A program made the position numbers and the translations under genes. Shown in pieces: positions 54,831 to 63,824 of a stretch of DNA of 64,000 bases (position 1 is its first letter; each line of letters begins with the position of its first letter). The notes under the pieces were generated by a model, which saw nothing but the letters and a program-made list of their open reading frames with translations, was not told the origin of the DNA and did no database searches. This stretch comes from Pelagibacteraceae bacterium (lineage in GTDB: Bacteria > Pseudomonadota > Alphaproteobacteria > HIMB59 > GCA-002718135): the NCBI GenBank assembly GCA_002718135.1, contig PBDN01000005.1, forward strand, positions 31,589 to 95,588, in the 5' to 3' direction.

Positions 54831-55834
54831 TGGATATAATTTTTTTAGAAAAAAATAATACTGGCATAATTACACTTAATCGCCCAAAAGCATTAAATGC
54901 GCTAAATCTTGATATGGCTAAAATTTTTTTTGAAAAACTTCAAGAATGGAGTGAAAAAAAAAATATTCAAAGAGTGCTGTTAATTGGTGAAGGAAAACAT
55001 TTTTGTGCAGGTGGAGACGTCAAATCTCTTTACTTAACGAGAAATGACAATAACTCTAAAGAAGAGTTTTTTAAGATTGAGTACAAATTAAATTATTCTA
55101 TAAGCCAATTTCCAAAAGAATTTTTATCTATTTGGAATGGTGTTGTTATGGGTGGAGGTGTTGGTTTATCAATTTATGGCAATCACAGACTTGCAACCGA
55201 CTGTACTAAATTTGCAATGCCTGAAACATCTATAGGTTTCTTTCCTGACGTTGGTGGAAGTTATTTTTTATCAAATTTACCAAAAAATGTTGGTAAATAT
55301 ATTGGATTAACTGGAACAATTTTAGAAGTTAATGATCTAATTTTTTTAGGTTTAGCAACAAATTATTTTAAGTCAGAAAATTTAGAGTTACTCAAAAATA
55401 ATTTCATTAATAGTGGAAAAATAATTAAAGAAAAATTTGAGATTAATCACAATTCGGAAATAATTAAGAATATAGATTTAATAGAGAATATTTTTGAGGG
55501 TGATATTAATCAAATAATCTTAAATTTGGAAAATAATCAATCTGAATTTTCATCAAAAATTTTAGACATTTTATCCAAAAAATGTCCTATGAGTCTAGCT
55601 ATATCTTCAAAGTTAATAAATGATGCAAAAGATAAATCCCTAAAAGAATGTTTAGAAACAGAATATCAGCTAAGTCAGAAAATGGTTTACAGAAACGACT
55701 TTGATAATGGAGTCAATTCAGTATTAGTAAAAAAAGATCATAACCCCCAATGGAATCCAGCTAAAATTAATCAAATTAGTACTGAAGTGTTAAATAAATA
55801 TTTTGAAACTCATAAAGAAAAGCTTTATCTATAA
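54830..55834 (+). CDS. Enoyl-CoA hydratase family, 3-hydroxyisobutyryl-CoA hydrolase-like
   Basis: A 334-residue crotonase-fold protein. HFCAGGDVKSLY (58-69) and MGGGVGLSIYGNHRLAT (107-123) form the oxyanion hole. The PETSIGFFPDVGG segment has E132 and D140, the acidic pair and spacing typical of 3-hydroxyisobutyryl-CoA hydrolase in valine degradation. The long C-terminal helical part, ending in VLVKKDHNPQW, is also typical of HIBCH. Other crotonase activities cannot be excluded. The next gene starts six bases downstream. Confidence 0.88.
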   Translation: MDIIFLEKNNTGIITLNRPKALNALNLDMAKIFFEKLQEWSEKKNIQRVLLIGEGKHFCAGGDVKSLYLTRNDNNSKEEFFKIEYKLNYSISQFPKEFLSIWNGVVMGGGVGLSIYGNHRLATDCTKFAMPETSIGFFPDVGGSYFLSNLPKNVGKYIGLTGTILEVNDLIFLGLATNYFKSENLELLKNNFINSGKIIKEKFEINHNSEIIKNIDLIENIFEGDINQIILNLENNQSEFSSKILDILSKKCPMSLAISSKLINDAKDKSLKECLETEYQLSQKMVYRNDFDNGVNSVLVKKDHNPQWNPAKINQISTEVLNKYFETHKEKLYL

Positions 55835-55840
55835 ATTTAT

Positions 55841-58282
55841 ATGAATAATATCCCTCCAAAATCAGCAAAAGTTGTCGTAATTGGTGGAGGTGTTGCTGGC
55901 TGTTCTGTTGCATATCATTTAACAGAATTTGGTTGGAAAGATGTTGTGCTCTTGGAACGTGATCAACTCACATCTGGTACTACTTGGCATGCTGCTGGTC
56001 TCATTGGTCAACTAGGATCATCCGCAACCATAACTCGACTAAGAAATTATTCATTAAACTTATATAAAAGATTAGAAAAAGAGACAGGACTATCAACCGG
56101 TCTTAAACAAAATGGATCTTTGACTGTAGCCACAACAAATGCTCGTCTTGAAGAACTTAAAAGACAGCTCACATTTGCACAAAGATTTAATGTTGAAGCT
56201 AAAGAAGTAACAAAAGAAGAAATAAAAGAAATTTATCCTCTAATTAATACTCAAGATGTTGTTGGGGGAGTTTTCATTTCTCAAGATGGTCAAGCCGATC
56301 CGGTTGGTGTAACAAGCGTACTAGCAAAATCAGCAAAAAAAAATGGTGCTCAATTTTTTGAAAAATGTCCAGTGAGAAAAATATTAGTTAAAAATGGTAA
56401 AATTCAGGGAATTGAAACAGATTACGGGAAAATTGAGTGCGAATATATTGTTTTAGCAACAGGAATGTGGTCAAGACAAGTAGCTGCTGAAGTTGGGGTA
56501 AGTATACCTCTTTATCCAAATGAACATTTTTATATTTTAAGTGAGCCAATGAATGAAATACAAAATTCTCTCCCTGTGTTAAGAGATTACAATAATTGTT
56601 TATATTTAAAAGAAGATGCGGGTAAACTTTTAGTAGGTCTATTTGAGCCTAATGCAAGACCAGCATTTACAAACACTTACAAAGTTCCAGATGATTTCTC
56701 TTTTGGTGAACTTCCAGAAGATTTTGATCACTTTGAACCATATTTGCAAAAAGCAATGAATAGAATACCTTCTTTAGAAAAAGTAGGTATAAGAAAATTT
56801 TTTAACGGTCCAGAGTCATTTACTCCAGATACTAATTATCTATTAGGTGAAACGCCAGAAGTTAAAAATTTTTTTGTTTGCTGTGGTTTTAATAGTATAG
56901 GAATTGTTAGCTCAGGTGGTGCTGGAAAAGTTACTGCAGAATGGATGATAAATGGTGAAGTAAATGATGACCTGTTTTCTTTGGATATAACACGATTTGA
57001 AAAATTTCACTCAGAAACAAAATTTATTACTGAACGTGTAACTGAAACTTTGGGAAATCTATATGCTATGCATTGGCCTTACAAACAATTAAAAACCTCA
57101 AGGAATCAAAAGCTTCTTCCTTTTCATGATGATTTAAAAAATAAGGGAGCTTGTTTTGGTCAAGTAGCTGGTTTTGAAAGACCAATGTGGTATGCACTTA
57201 ATGGAAATAAACCTGAGTATGAATATAGTTATGGGTACCAAAATTGGTATGAGTCAGCGAAGTATGAAACAATTAATACAAGAAAAAATGTTGGTTTATT
57301 TGATCTTACAGCTTTTGCAAAATTTGAAATTAAAGGTAAATCTGCCTTTGAAGATTTGCAACGTTTATGTTGTAACAATATCAAAAATGATAATGGCAAA
57401 ACTACATACACACAAATGTTAAATTCAAATGGAGGAATTGTAGCTGATATAACAGTTACTTGTATCAAAGAAAATATTTTTCGGATAGTTACAGGATCAT
57501 CAGTTAGAGAACATGATAAAAAACATATTATAAAGAATCTTAGTGATGATACAACTTTACTTGATATTACTGAAGATTTAGCTTGTTTAGGAATCTTTGG
57601 ACCAAAAAGTAGAGAACTTCTTAGTGATGTATTTGGAGAGCATTTTTCAACAAATGATTTTAAGTTTGGAAATGCAAAAGAAATTAAATTTAATAAAAGT
57701 AACATAATTTTCCAAAGATTATCTTTTGTTGGTGAACTTGGATGGGAAATTTATATTCCTATTGGCATATCTAGAGATGTTTATTTAGAATTAGTTAAGC
57801 ATGGAAAGAACTATGATCTTATTCATGCAGGTGGGCATGCATTAGATATTATGAGGATGGAAAAAGGATATTTACATTGGGGTCATGATATAACTCCTGC
57901 TGAAAATCCTTATGAAGCTGGTTTAGGATTTGTTGTTAATTTAAAAAAAGAATATGATTTTATAGGTAAAAATTATCTATTAAAAAATAAAAATACAAAA
58001 ATTAAGCAATTCGTAAAATTAATATTATCTGTATCCAAACCTGGCAATCCACTATTGCTACATGATGAACCGATATATCTTAATAACAAAATTGTTGGAG
58101 AAACAACTTCTGGCAATTTTTCATTTATATACAATAAAAATATGGCTTTTGGATATATAGATTCTAAAATTAATCTTGATAAAAATAAAACTTTTGAAAT
58201 TGAAGTTGCAAAAAAAAGATACGAGGCTTTTGTTTTAGATAAACCTCTACATGACCCAAATAATATATTACTTAAAAGTTAA
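55841..58282 (+). CDS. Dimethylglycine/sarcosine dehydrogenase-type FAD protein with GCV_T domain
   Basis: An 813-residue flavoenzyme oxidising a methylated glycine with transfer of the methyl carbon to tetrahydrofolate. The FAD-binding GGGVAG is at residues 15-20, and H50 in GTTWHAAGL corresponds to the histidine that carries covalent FAD in mammalian homologues. The DAO domain spans about 10-370, FAO_M about 375-430, and the GCV_T and C-terminal barrel about 436-805. Substrate (dimethylglycine, sarcosine or another N-methyl amine) is not decided by sequence. Next comes a carrier of the AEC family. Confidence 0.9.
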   Translation: MNNIPPKSAKVVVIGGGVAGCSVAYHLTEFGWKDVVLLERDQLTSGTTWHAAGLIGQLGSSATITRLRNYSLNLYKRLEKETGLSTGLKQNGSLTVATTNARLEELKRQLTFAQRFNVEAKEVTKEEIKEIYPLINTQDVVGGVFISQDGQADPVGVTSVLAKSAKKNGAQFFEKCPVRKILVKNGKIQGIETDYGKIECEYIVLATGMWSRQVAAEVGVSIPLYPNEHFYILSEPMNEIQNSLPVLRDYNNCLYLKEDAGKLLVGLFEPNARPAFTNTYKVPDDFSFGELPEDFDHFEPYLQKAMNRIPSLEKVGIRKFFNGPESFTPDTNYLLGETPEVKNFFVCCGFNSIGIVSSGGAGKVTAEWMINGEVNDDLFSLDITRFEKFHSETKFITERVTETLGNLYAMHWPYKQLKTSRNQKLLPFHDDLKNKGACFGQVAGFERPMWYALNGNKPEYEYSYGYQNWYESAKYETINTRKNVGLFDLTAFAKFEIKGKSAFEDLQRLCCNNIKNDNGKTTYTQMLNSNGGIVADITVTCIKENIFRIVTGSSVREHDKKHIIKNLSDDTTLLDITEDLACLGIFGPKSRELLSDVFGEHFSTNDFKFGNAKEIKFNKSNIIFQRLSFVGELGWEIYIPIGISRDVYLELVKHGKNYDLIHAGGHALDIMRMEKGYLHWGHDITPAENPYEAGLGFVVNLKKEYDFIGKNYLLKNKNTKIKQFVKLILSVSKPGNPLLLHDEPIYLNNKIVGETTSGNFSFIYNKNMAFGYIDSKINLDKNKTFEIEVAKKRYEAFVLDKPLHDPNNILLKS

Positions 58283-58309
58283 TATATTTAATAAAATTAT
58301 TTTTTATAA

Positions 58310-59254
58310 ATGATAAATCTTTTAGAAATTATTTTGAGTGTTTATGGCTTTGTTATAATAGGTTACTTAATAAAAAAAAGTTCTATAATTCCTAATATTT
58401 ATGTAAACTTCTTTAACAATTTTAGTTTTAATTTTTTGCTACCAATTGCATTAATAATTTATTTCTGGAAAATACACTTTCCTAATTTAAATAGTTTTGG
58501 ACTGATTTTTGCATTTTTTTTATCTGGTATTTTAGTTTTTGCAATATCCTTTTATTTAAGTATTAAATTTTTAAATTATAAACCTGATTATGCTGCAATT
58601 TTCGGATTAAGTTCATGTTTTGGTAACTCCGTAGCTTTTGGAATACCTTTTATGTATTCAATATTAGGTTCAATAAACTCAATGCCATATATGATTTTAG
58701 TATTGTTTCATGGACTAGTTCATTTTACTTATTCAACATTAATTATTGAAGGCTATAGGAATAGAAAAAATAAATGGATCAATATAATAATTCAAACAAT
58801 ATTCGGTCTATTTAAAAATATTGTTTTGTTAGGTATCATAATTGGCATTTTATTAAATTATTTTCAATTACCTCAGCCAAATATTTTAAATAATTATTTA
58901 GATATGTTTGCAGATTTTGCACTTACAGCAGTTTTAATATCACTAGGATTTGCATTAGCAAAATTTAAAATTAATGAATATATTAACATAGCAATTTTAC
59001 TGACTTTTTTAAAAAATTTTATGCACCCTTTGATAGCTTTCATTTTATCGAAGTATTTTTTTGATTTAAACGAAAATTTAGTTTTTATTGTTACAATGGC
59101 AGCAGCTCTGCCAAGCGGCTCACAAACATATTATTTTGCATTTCGTTATAATTCGCTTAAAGAATTAACATCTGCAAATATTGTTATAAGTACATTTACT
59201 AGTTTTTTTACTTTATCACTTTTGCTAATTTTTTTTAACTTTATGCAAAATTAA
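58310..59254 (+). CDS. AEC (auxin efflux carrier) family transporter
   Basis: A 314-residue inner-membrane protein with about ten hydrophobic helices. Helix 1 begins MINLLEIILSVYGFVIIGYL. The conserved mid-protein GNSVAFGIPFMYS and the late ALPSGSQTYYFAFRYNS fit the AEC family, which includes bacterial malonate and malate carriers. It may move an organic acid or amine related to the dehydrogenase upstream, but only proximity (27 bases) suggests this. Confidence 0.86.
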   Translation: MINLLEIILSVYGFVIIGYLIKKSSIIPNIYVNFFNNFSFNFLLPIALIIYFWKIHFPNLNSFGLIFAFFLSGILVFAISFYLSIKFLNYKPDYAAIFGLSSCFGNSVAFGIPFMYSILGSINSMPYMILVLFHGLVHFTYSTLIIEGYRNRKNKWINIIIQTIFGLFKNIVLLGIIIGILLNYFQLPQPNILNNYLDMFADFALTAVLISLGFALAKFKINEYINIAILLTFLKNFMHPLIAFILSKYFFDLNENLVFIVTMAAALPSGSQTYYFAFRYNSLKELTSANIVISTFTSFFTLSLLLIFFNFMQN

Positions 59255-59300
59255 CATTGCACTTAAATGCCCATTATTTTTATGAATGATTTAATAATAA

Positions 59301-59306
59301 TATAAT
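59301..59306 (+). promoter_or_regulatory. Candidate -10 box for the glutathione S-transferase gene
   Basis: A perfect TATAAT lies 15 bases before the ATG at 59322, inside a 67-base gap. A -35 element is poor (TTTTAT at 59278-59283). If used, the transcript would have a leader of about ten bases. Confidence 0.35.
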
Positions 59307-59321
59307 CTATAAGTATTAATT

Positions 59322-59945
59322 ATGATTGATTTATATACAGCACCTACACCAAATGGAAGAAAGGTAAGCATTCTTTTAGAAGAATTAGATATAGACTATA
59401 ATCCAATATGGATAAATATTAATAAAGATGAACAATTTTCAAAAGAATTTGAATTAATATCACCTAGTAATAAAATTCCAGCTATTGTAGATAAAGAAAA
59501 TAATAAAAGTATTTTTGAGTCTGGTGCAATACTTCTTTATTTGGCAAAAAAATATAAGAAATTCATACCATCCAAATATAAATGGCAGACTATGGAGTGG
59601 TTTTTTTTTCAAATTTCACAAGTAGGTCCATTTCTTGGTCAAGCACATCAATTTCTCTATTATAACCCTGGAAAAAGTCCCTATACTGAAGAAAAATATA
59701 GAAATTATGTGAAGCGAGTTTATGAGACTTTAGATACAAGACTTAAAAAAAATAGTTATTTAGCAATTGAATATTCAATTGCAGACATTGCTACATGGCC
59801 ATGGATTGCACGATTTGAAATACATGAAATAAATTTAAAAAATTATCCTAATGTTCTCAATTGGTATAAATTAATTGCAAAAAGAGCTGCGGTTATTAAA
59901 GGTTATAATAGCGTTGGAGAAAAAATTTCTATACCTATGATTTAA
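59322..59945 (+). CDS. Glutathione S-transferase, Nu class (YfcG/YghU-like)
   Basis: A 207-residue thioredoxin-fold transferase. The N-terminal IDLYTAPTPNGRKVSILLEEL and the PSNKIPAIVDKENNKSIFESGAIL pattern (cis-proline and glutathione-binding ES) match Nu-class enzymes, which act as glutathione-dependent disulfide-bond reductases. The C-terminal helical domain has the typical GPFLGQAHQF and SIADIATWPW. It is complete, and its stop shares TTAA with the convergent LysE-type exporter. Confidence 0.92.
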   Translation: MIDLYTAPTPNGRKVSILLEELDIDYNPIWININKDEQFSKEFELISPSNKIPAIVDKENNKSIFESGAILLYLAKKYKKFIPSKYKWQTMEWFFFQISQVGPFLGQAHQFLYYNPGKSPYTEEKYRNYVKRVYETLDTRLKKNSYLAIEYSIADIATWPWIARFEIHEINLKNYPNVLNWYKLIAKRAAVIKGYNSVGEKISIPMI

Positions 59946-60550
59946 GTTTTATATAATAAAACTGAAATAGCTGTTCCTAAAAGTAACAAAGCCAACACCC
60001 ATTCCATAATTTTCTTTAATTTATTATTACTTAAATAATGTCGAATAACGCTTCCCCCAAAAGCCCAAATACTTATAGATGGTATGTTAATAATAGTAGA
60101 CATGACTACCATAAATAGTGTTCCTACTAACAAATTTTCTTTTTCAGGATAAAATAAAGAAACAGCTGTTATACAAATTACCCAAGCTTTAGGATTAATG
60201 AATTGAAATAAAATTGCTTCATAATATCTTAATGGCCTTGTTTTATCTTCAGATGAAGTGATATTTAGTGATCCAAACATTTTATAAGCCAAGTAAAGAA
60301 TATAAGTTGCACCAACAAATCGCAAAATATCTAATAATATTGGAAATTTGCTAAACATACTGCCTAAACCAAGACATACGAGAGCTAATTGTAAACCATG
60401 ACCAGTAGGTATACCAAAAATATTGGGAATGGAGCGAAAGAATCCAAACTTAATACCAGAAGCAGTTAAAATGCTATTATTAGGACCTGGAGTAACATAC
60501 ATAACAAAATTATATGCGCTAATTGCTAAAATCAATTCCCAAGTTATCAT
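59942..60550 (-). CDS. LysE/RhtB family amino-acid exporter
   Basis: A 202-residue inner-membrane protein with about five to six hydrophobic helices. The N-terminal YVTPGPNNSILTASG and FRSIPNIFGIPTGHG segments, and the later QFINPKAWVICITAVSLFY, are diagnostic of the LysE/RhtB family of amino-acid effluxers. The exported compound is unknown. It starts five bases after yajQ and may be the last gene of the leftward run. Confidence 0.9.
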   Translation of the reverse strand: MITWELILAISAYNFVMYVTPGPNNSILTASGIKFGFFRSIPNIFGIPTGHGLQLALVCLGLGSMFSKFPILLDILRFVGATYILYLAYKMFGSLNITSSEDKTRPLRYYEAILFQFINPKAWVICITAVSLFYPEKENLLVGTLFMVVMSTIINIPSISIWAFGGSVIRHYLSNNKLKKIMEWVLALLLLGTAISVLLYKT

Positions 60551-60555
60551 TTAAA

Positions 60556-61041
60556 TTAATCTCTGAAGTTAACAAACTGAACAGGAATACCAATATTTGA
60601 TTCTTTAATAATTTGCATTACTGTTTGTAAATCATCTTTCTTCTTTCCATCTACTCGCAACTCATTTCCATTTATCTTGACTTGTACTTTGATTTTTGAA
60701 GATTTAATATCTCCTGTAATTTTTTTTGCAATTGTTTGTTCTATACCTTCAATTAACTTATAGTTTCTGCGAATTTTATTTCCACCAGCTTTCTCAATAT
60801 TTTGTTTATCTAAACATAATGGATCAACTTTCCGACGAACAAAATGAGTAAGAATCAAATCATGGACTTGATTTAATTTTAATTCATCATCTGTAATTAC
60901 TGTAATTTCATTATCTTTAAATATAATAGATGTATCAGATCCTTTAAAATCATATCTATTTAATATTTCTCTGGTAGCATTACCAATTGCGTTATCAATT
61001 TCTTGGTGGTCTAATTTGCTAACAACGTCAAAACTTGGCAT
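60556..61041 (-). CDS. YajQ family nucleotide-binding protein (UPF0234)
   Basis: A 161-residue protein of full family length, made of two ferredoxin-like halves. It starts PSFDVVSKLDHQEIDNAI and has NRYDFKGSDTSI. The central KQNIEKAGGNKIRR is conserved, and it ends GIPVQFVNFRD. YajQ proteins bind nucleic acids or cyclic di-GMP in some species, so the role here is open. It follows rmuC by 18 bases. Confidence 0.92.
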   Translation of the reverse strand: MPSFDVVSKLDHQEIDNAIGNATREILNRYDFKGSDTSIIFKDNEITVITDDELKLNQVHDLILTHFVRRKVDPLCLDKQNIEKAGGNKIRRNYKLIEGIEQTIAKKITGDIKSSKIKVQVKINGNELRVDGKKKDDLQTVMQIIKESNIGIPVQFVNFRD

Positions 61042-61059
61042 AAAATAAAGAACTTTTTC

Positions 61060-62025
61060 TTATTTTATGTCATTCTCCATATCATCTGGCAACTCTTTTT
61101 TTGTATTAAGGCGACCTAGTTTTTTCATTTTATTAACTTTTGTTGTCAAACTACCCGGTCCGTCTTGAAGTCTTTGTTTTGCTTCTTCCATTTTAATTTT
61201 TGCTTTTTCAATAGATTGATTTGCCTGAACAAAAGAGTCATAAACGCTTACAGTTTTATCATAAATTTCTGTTGCAGATGCAGCAATTTCTTTAATTGTT
61301 TTTGTTTGTTTGTCTAAACGCCACATGTTTTCTATTGCTTTTAATAAAAATGGAAGTGTAGAAGGGCCTACTATTATAATTTTTTTTTGCCAAGCATCTT
61401 CCACAATTTTTATTCCTTCGTTATACAAAGTTAAAAGTGCTGGTTCTATAGGTATAAACATTAATACATTGTCAACAGTATTAATTTCATAAATGTTTTC
61501 ATAGTTGTCTTTACTTAAATCTTTTACAAAAATTTTAACTGAATCTAAAAATTTTTTTAAATAAGCATTTTTATTAGTTTCATCTTTAGTATTTGAATAA
61601 TCATGCCAAGCATTTAAAGAAACTTTTGAATCAATAACAATATCCCTATTCCCAGGCATACGAACAACAACGTCTGGTTTTTGAAGATTTCCATCACTAT
61701 CTCTGAAGGCTTTTTGTGTTTGATATTCTTCTCCTTCACGTAATCCAACACTATCTAATATATTTTTGAGAACAAACTCTCCCCAAGGACCTTGTTGTTG
61801 AGCCCCACCTCTTATAAGAGTGTTTTCAATACGATTTTGAGCAAGATTAAAATTTTGTAAAGATTGTTGAATAGAGTTCATATGATTTTTAAGAGATATA
61901 AGATTTGCATCTTCATTAGAATTATTAATTTTTTTTGGATTTTTTATATAAAATAATATCGATAAAACACCTACACCACAAAAAAAACCTATTAAAAAAA
62001 CAACTATTTGATTACTAAATTCCAT
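61060..62025 (-). CDS. rmuC: DNA recombination protein RmuC homologue
   Basis: A 321-residue protein with an N-terminal membrane helix (about 7-26) and a short coiled-coil-like segment. The RmuC nuclease-like core has GAQQQGPWGEFVLKNIL, QTQKAFRDSDGNLQKPDVVVRMPG (quoted in part), DSKVSLNAWHDY and MFIPIEPALL. RmuC limits sequence inversions at short inverted repeats. It is shorter than E. coli RmuC because the coiled-coil part is reduced. It lies one base after yqaA. Confidence 0.88.
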   Translation of the reverse strand: MEFSNQIVVFLIGFFCGVGVLSILFYIKNPKKINNSNEDANLISLKNHMNSIQQSLQNFNLAQNRIENTLIRGGAQQQGPWGEFVLKNILDSVGLREGEEYQTQKAFRDSDGNLQKPDVVVRMPGNRDIVIDSKVSLNAWHDYSNTKDETNKNAYLKKFLDSVKIFVKDLSKDNYENIYEINTVDNVLMFIPIEPALLTLYNEGIKIVEDAWQKKIIIVGPSTLPFLLKAIENMWRLDKQTKTIKEIAASATEIYDKTVSVYDSFVQANQSIEKAKIKMEEAKQRLQDGPGSLTTKVNKMKKLGRLNTKKELPDDMENDIK

Positions 62026-62026
62026 T

Positions 62027-62461
62027 TCAAAAAAACTTTATTGCCCAAATTATTGACATATATATTATCAAATATCGTCCTATTTTCCCAATAGATACCA
62101 GTATTAAAAAAGGAATTAAAGGAAATCGAAGAGTACCAGCAACAAAAGTTATTGGATCGCCTATAAAAGGCATCCAAGATAATAATAAAGACCATTTACC
62201 ATATTTATGAAATATATGAGTAGCCTTAATAATCATGTTTTTTTTTATTGGAAACCAAGATTTGTATATGAAATAATTAACATAATAACCACAAATCCAA
62301 TTAAATACTGAACCTAAAATATTACCAGTAGAAGCAGCGAACAACAACAATAAATTATTGTACTTACCCATTGATAGTAAGGTTATAAAATATGCCTCAG
62401 ATCCAAAAGGTACAATTGTTGCAACCATGAAAGCAACAAATAATAACGATAGATATATCAA
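62027..62461 (-). CDS. YqaA/DedA-like SNARE-associated membrane protein
   Basis: A 144-residue integral membrane protein related to DedA, with hydrophobic segments throughout. PFGSEAYFITLLSMGK, ASTGNILGSVFNWICGY and SWMPFIGDPITFVAGTLR are the YqaA signatures. The start is TTG at 62461; an internal ATG at 62428 would remove half of the first conserved helix. The DedA superfamily is implicated in lipid-carrier translocation, but the role of YqaA itself is not settled. Confidence 0.86.
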   Translation of the reverse strand: MIYLSLLFVAFMVATIVPFGSEAYFITLLSMGKYNNLLLLFAASTGNILGSVFNWICGYYVNYFIYKSWFPIKKNMIIKATHIFHKYGKWSLLLSWMPFIGDPITFVAGTLRFPLIPFLILVSIGKIGRYLIIYMSIIWAIKFF

Positions 62462-62468
62462 TTAAATT

Positions 62469-63824
62469 TTATTCTTTAGAGAAATTTTCCATTATTGTAG
62501 CTGCATACTTAATTCCTTTAATATAGTTTTCAACATGAATATTTTCATCGGGGGCATGTAAATTAGCACCTGGATTAGCAAAACCAGTTAAAACACAAGG
62601 AATCCAAACATGTTTTAAAATTGTTCCTTCTGCAGAAACACCATTAACAACAGGTTTTTCACCAAAAACTTGTTCAGCTGCTTGAATGATTGCTTGGGAT
62701 ATATCTTCTTTTATAGATATTTTATAGGGAGGTTCAGCCGCATCAAATGCTTTGATTTCTAAATGACCAAACCCATTTTCTATCAAATGATTTTTTATTT
62801 TTTTTATACACTTTTGTGGATTCATATGTGGTAACAATCTAAAATCTATTCTTACTCTTGCTTCGTTGGGCACTATTGTTTTGTGACCAGGTCCAGTATA
62901 TCCAGAAATAATTCCTTGAATATTTGCAGTAGGCTCATAAGTTCTAGCTTTAATAGCTTCAACACCATCTCTATTAAGTACAAAATTATCAATTCCAAAT
63001 TCCTTTTTTAGTGCTGACAAGTCTACTCTTTTGTTTTTTTCATTAAGTAATTGAAGCTCTTCATCACCTAACTCATACAATCCCTCGTACCAGTCTTTAA
63101 TCAATATTTTTCTATCCCTATTCATAATTGTTGATAACGCATGAACTAATTCCCAAGGAGGGCTGGGGACAAGTGGAAAGTTAAGAGAATGAATATCTTT
63201 TTTGCCACCTCTTGCTATTAATTCAATAAACAAAACTGATTTTAATCCTAATTCTACCTCTGGGACTTTTGCAAAAGAATCTACTGTTCCATCTAAACAG
63301 TGCATTCCATCTGCTTCTAAAAGTTTTTTATTTTTTTCTACCCATGGACCTAAATGAACAGAGCCTATTTCTTCTTCACCTTCGTAAAAAAATTTTAAAT
63401 TTAAAGGAACCTCACCCCTTACTTTTAAGAAAGCTTTAGCTGCTTTATTAAATGCTAATAAACCACCTTTGTTATCTGTAGCACCTCTTCCATAAATTAC
63501 ATTATCAACTAAAGCACCTGACCATGGTCCACCATGGGACCACTTTTCAATCGGTTCAGGGGGTTGGACATCATAGTGTGAATAGCAAAATAAAGTTTTT
63601 TTAGATAAAGAAGATTTTAGATGTCCAAAAACAAGTGGTGGACCACCTGGTATTTCGTGCAACTCAGCAGGTAGACCGTCTTTATGCATTTGCTCTTTTA
63701 CAAATTCTGCACATTCTGCTAGTCCTAAATTTTGTGCAGATACAGATGGCTTCCTGATAAGTTCCTGAAGATCGGATATATATTCATCAATATTTTCATC
63801 TATATATTTATAAATATCCTTCAT
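62469..63824 (-). CDS. M20 family metallopeptidase (dipeptidase-like)
   Basis: A 451-residue zinc-dependent exopeptidase. The metal-binding motifs are FCYSHYDVQPP (first His and Asp), YGRGATDNKGG (bridging Asp) and FYEGEEEIGS (catalytic and bridging Glu). A lid domain is inserted and the late H is in FANPGANLHAPDEN. This set fits the M20 cytosolic dipeptidase/carboxypeptidase group. The peptide substrate is not known. Its ATG immediately follows the stop of a partial SDR gene (TGAATG), after a purine-rich AAAGGAT that could act as ribosome-binding site. Confidence 0.92.
   Translation of the reverse strand: MKDIYKYIDENIDEYISDLQELIRKPSVSAQNLGLAECAEFVKEQMHKDGLPAELHEIPGGPPLVFGHLKSSLSKKTLFCYSHYDVQPPEPIEKWSHGGPWSGALVDNVIYGRGATDNKGGLLAFNKAAKAFLKVRGEVPLNLKFFYEGEEEIGSVHLGPWVEKNKKLLEADGMHCLDGTVDSFAKVPEVELGLKSVLFIELIARGGKKDIHSLNFPLVPSPPWELVHALSTIMNRDRKILIKDWYEGLYELGDEELQLLNEKNKRVDLSALKKEFGIDNFVLNRDGVEAIKARTYEPTANIQGIISGYTGPGHKTIVPNEARVRIDFRLLPHMNPQKCIKKIKNHLIENGFGHLEIKAFDAAEPPYKISIKEDISQAIIQAAEQVFGEKPVVNGVSAEGTILKHVWIPCVLTGFANPGANLHAPDENIHVENYIKGIKYAATIMENFSKE

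Noticed and set aside
57229..57705. 158-codon antisense open frame inside the dimethylglycine dehydrogenase gene
   Set aside because: It lies fully opposite the conserved GCV_T domain, so the frame follows from codon bias of the real gene.
58283..58309. Terminator after the dimethylglycine dehydrogenase gene
   Set aside because: The 27-base gap is almost pure A/T with no stable hairpin; read-through into the AEC carrier is more likely.
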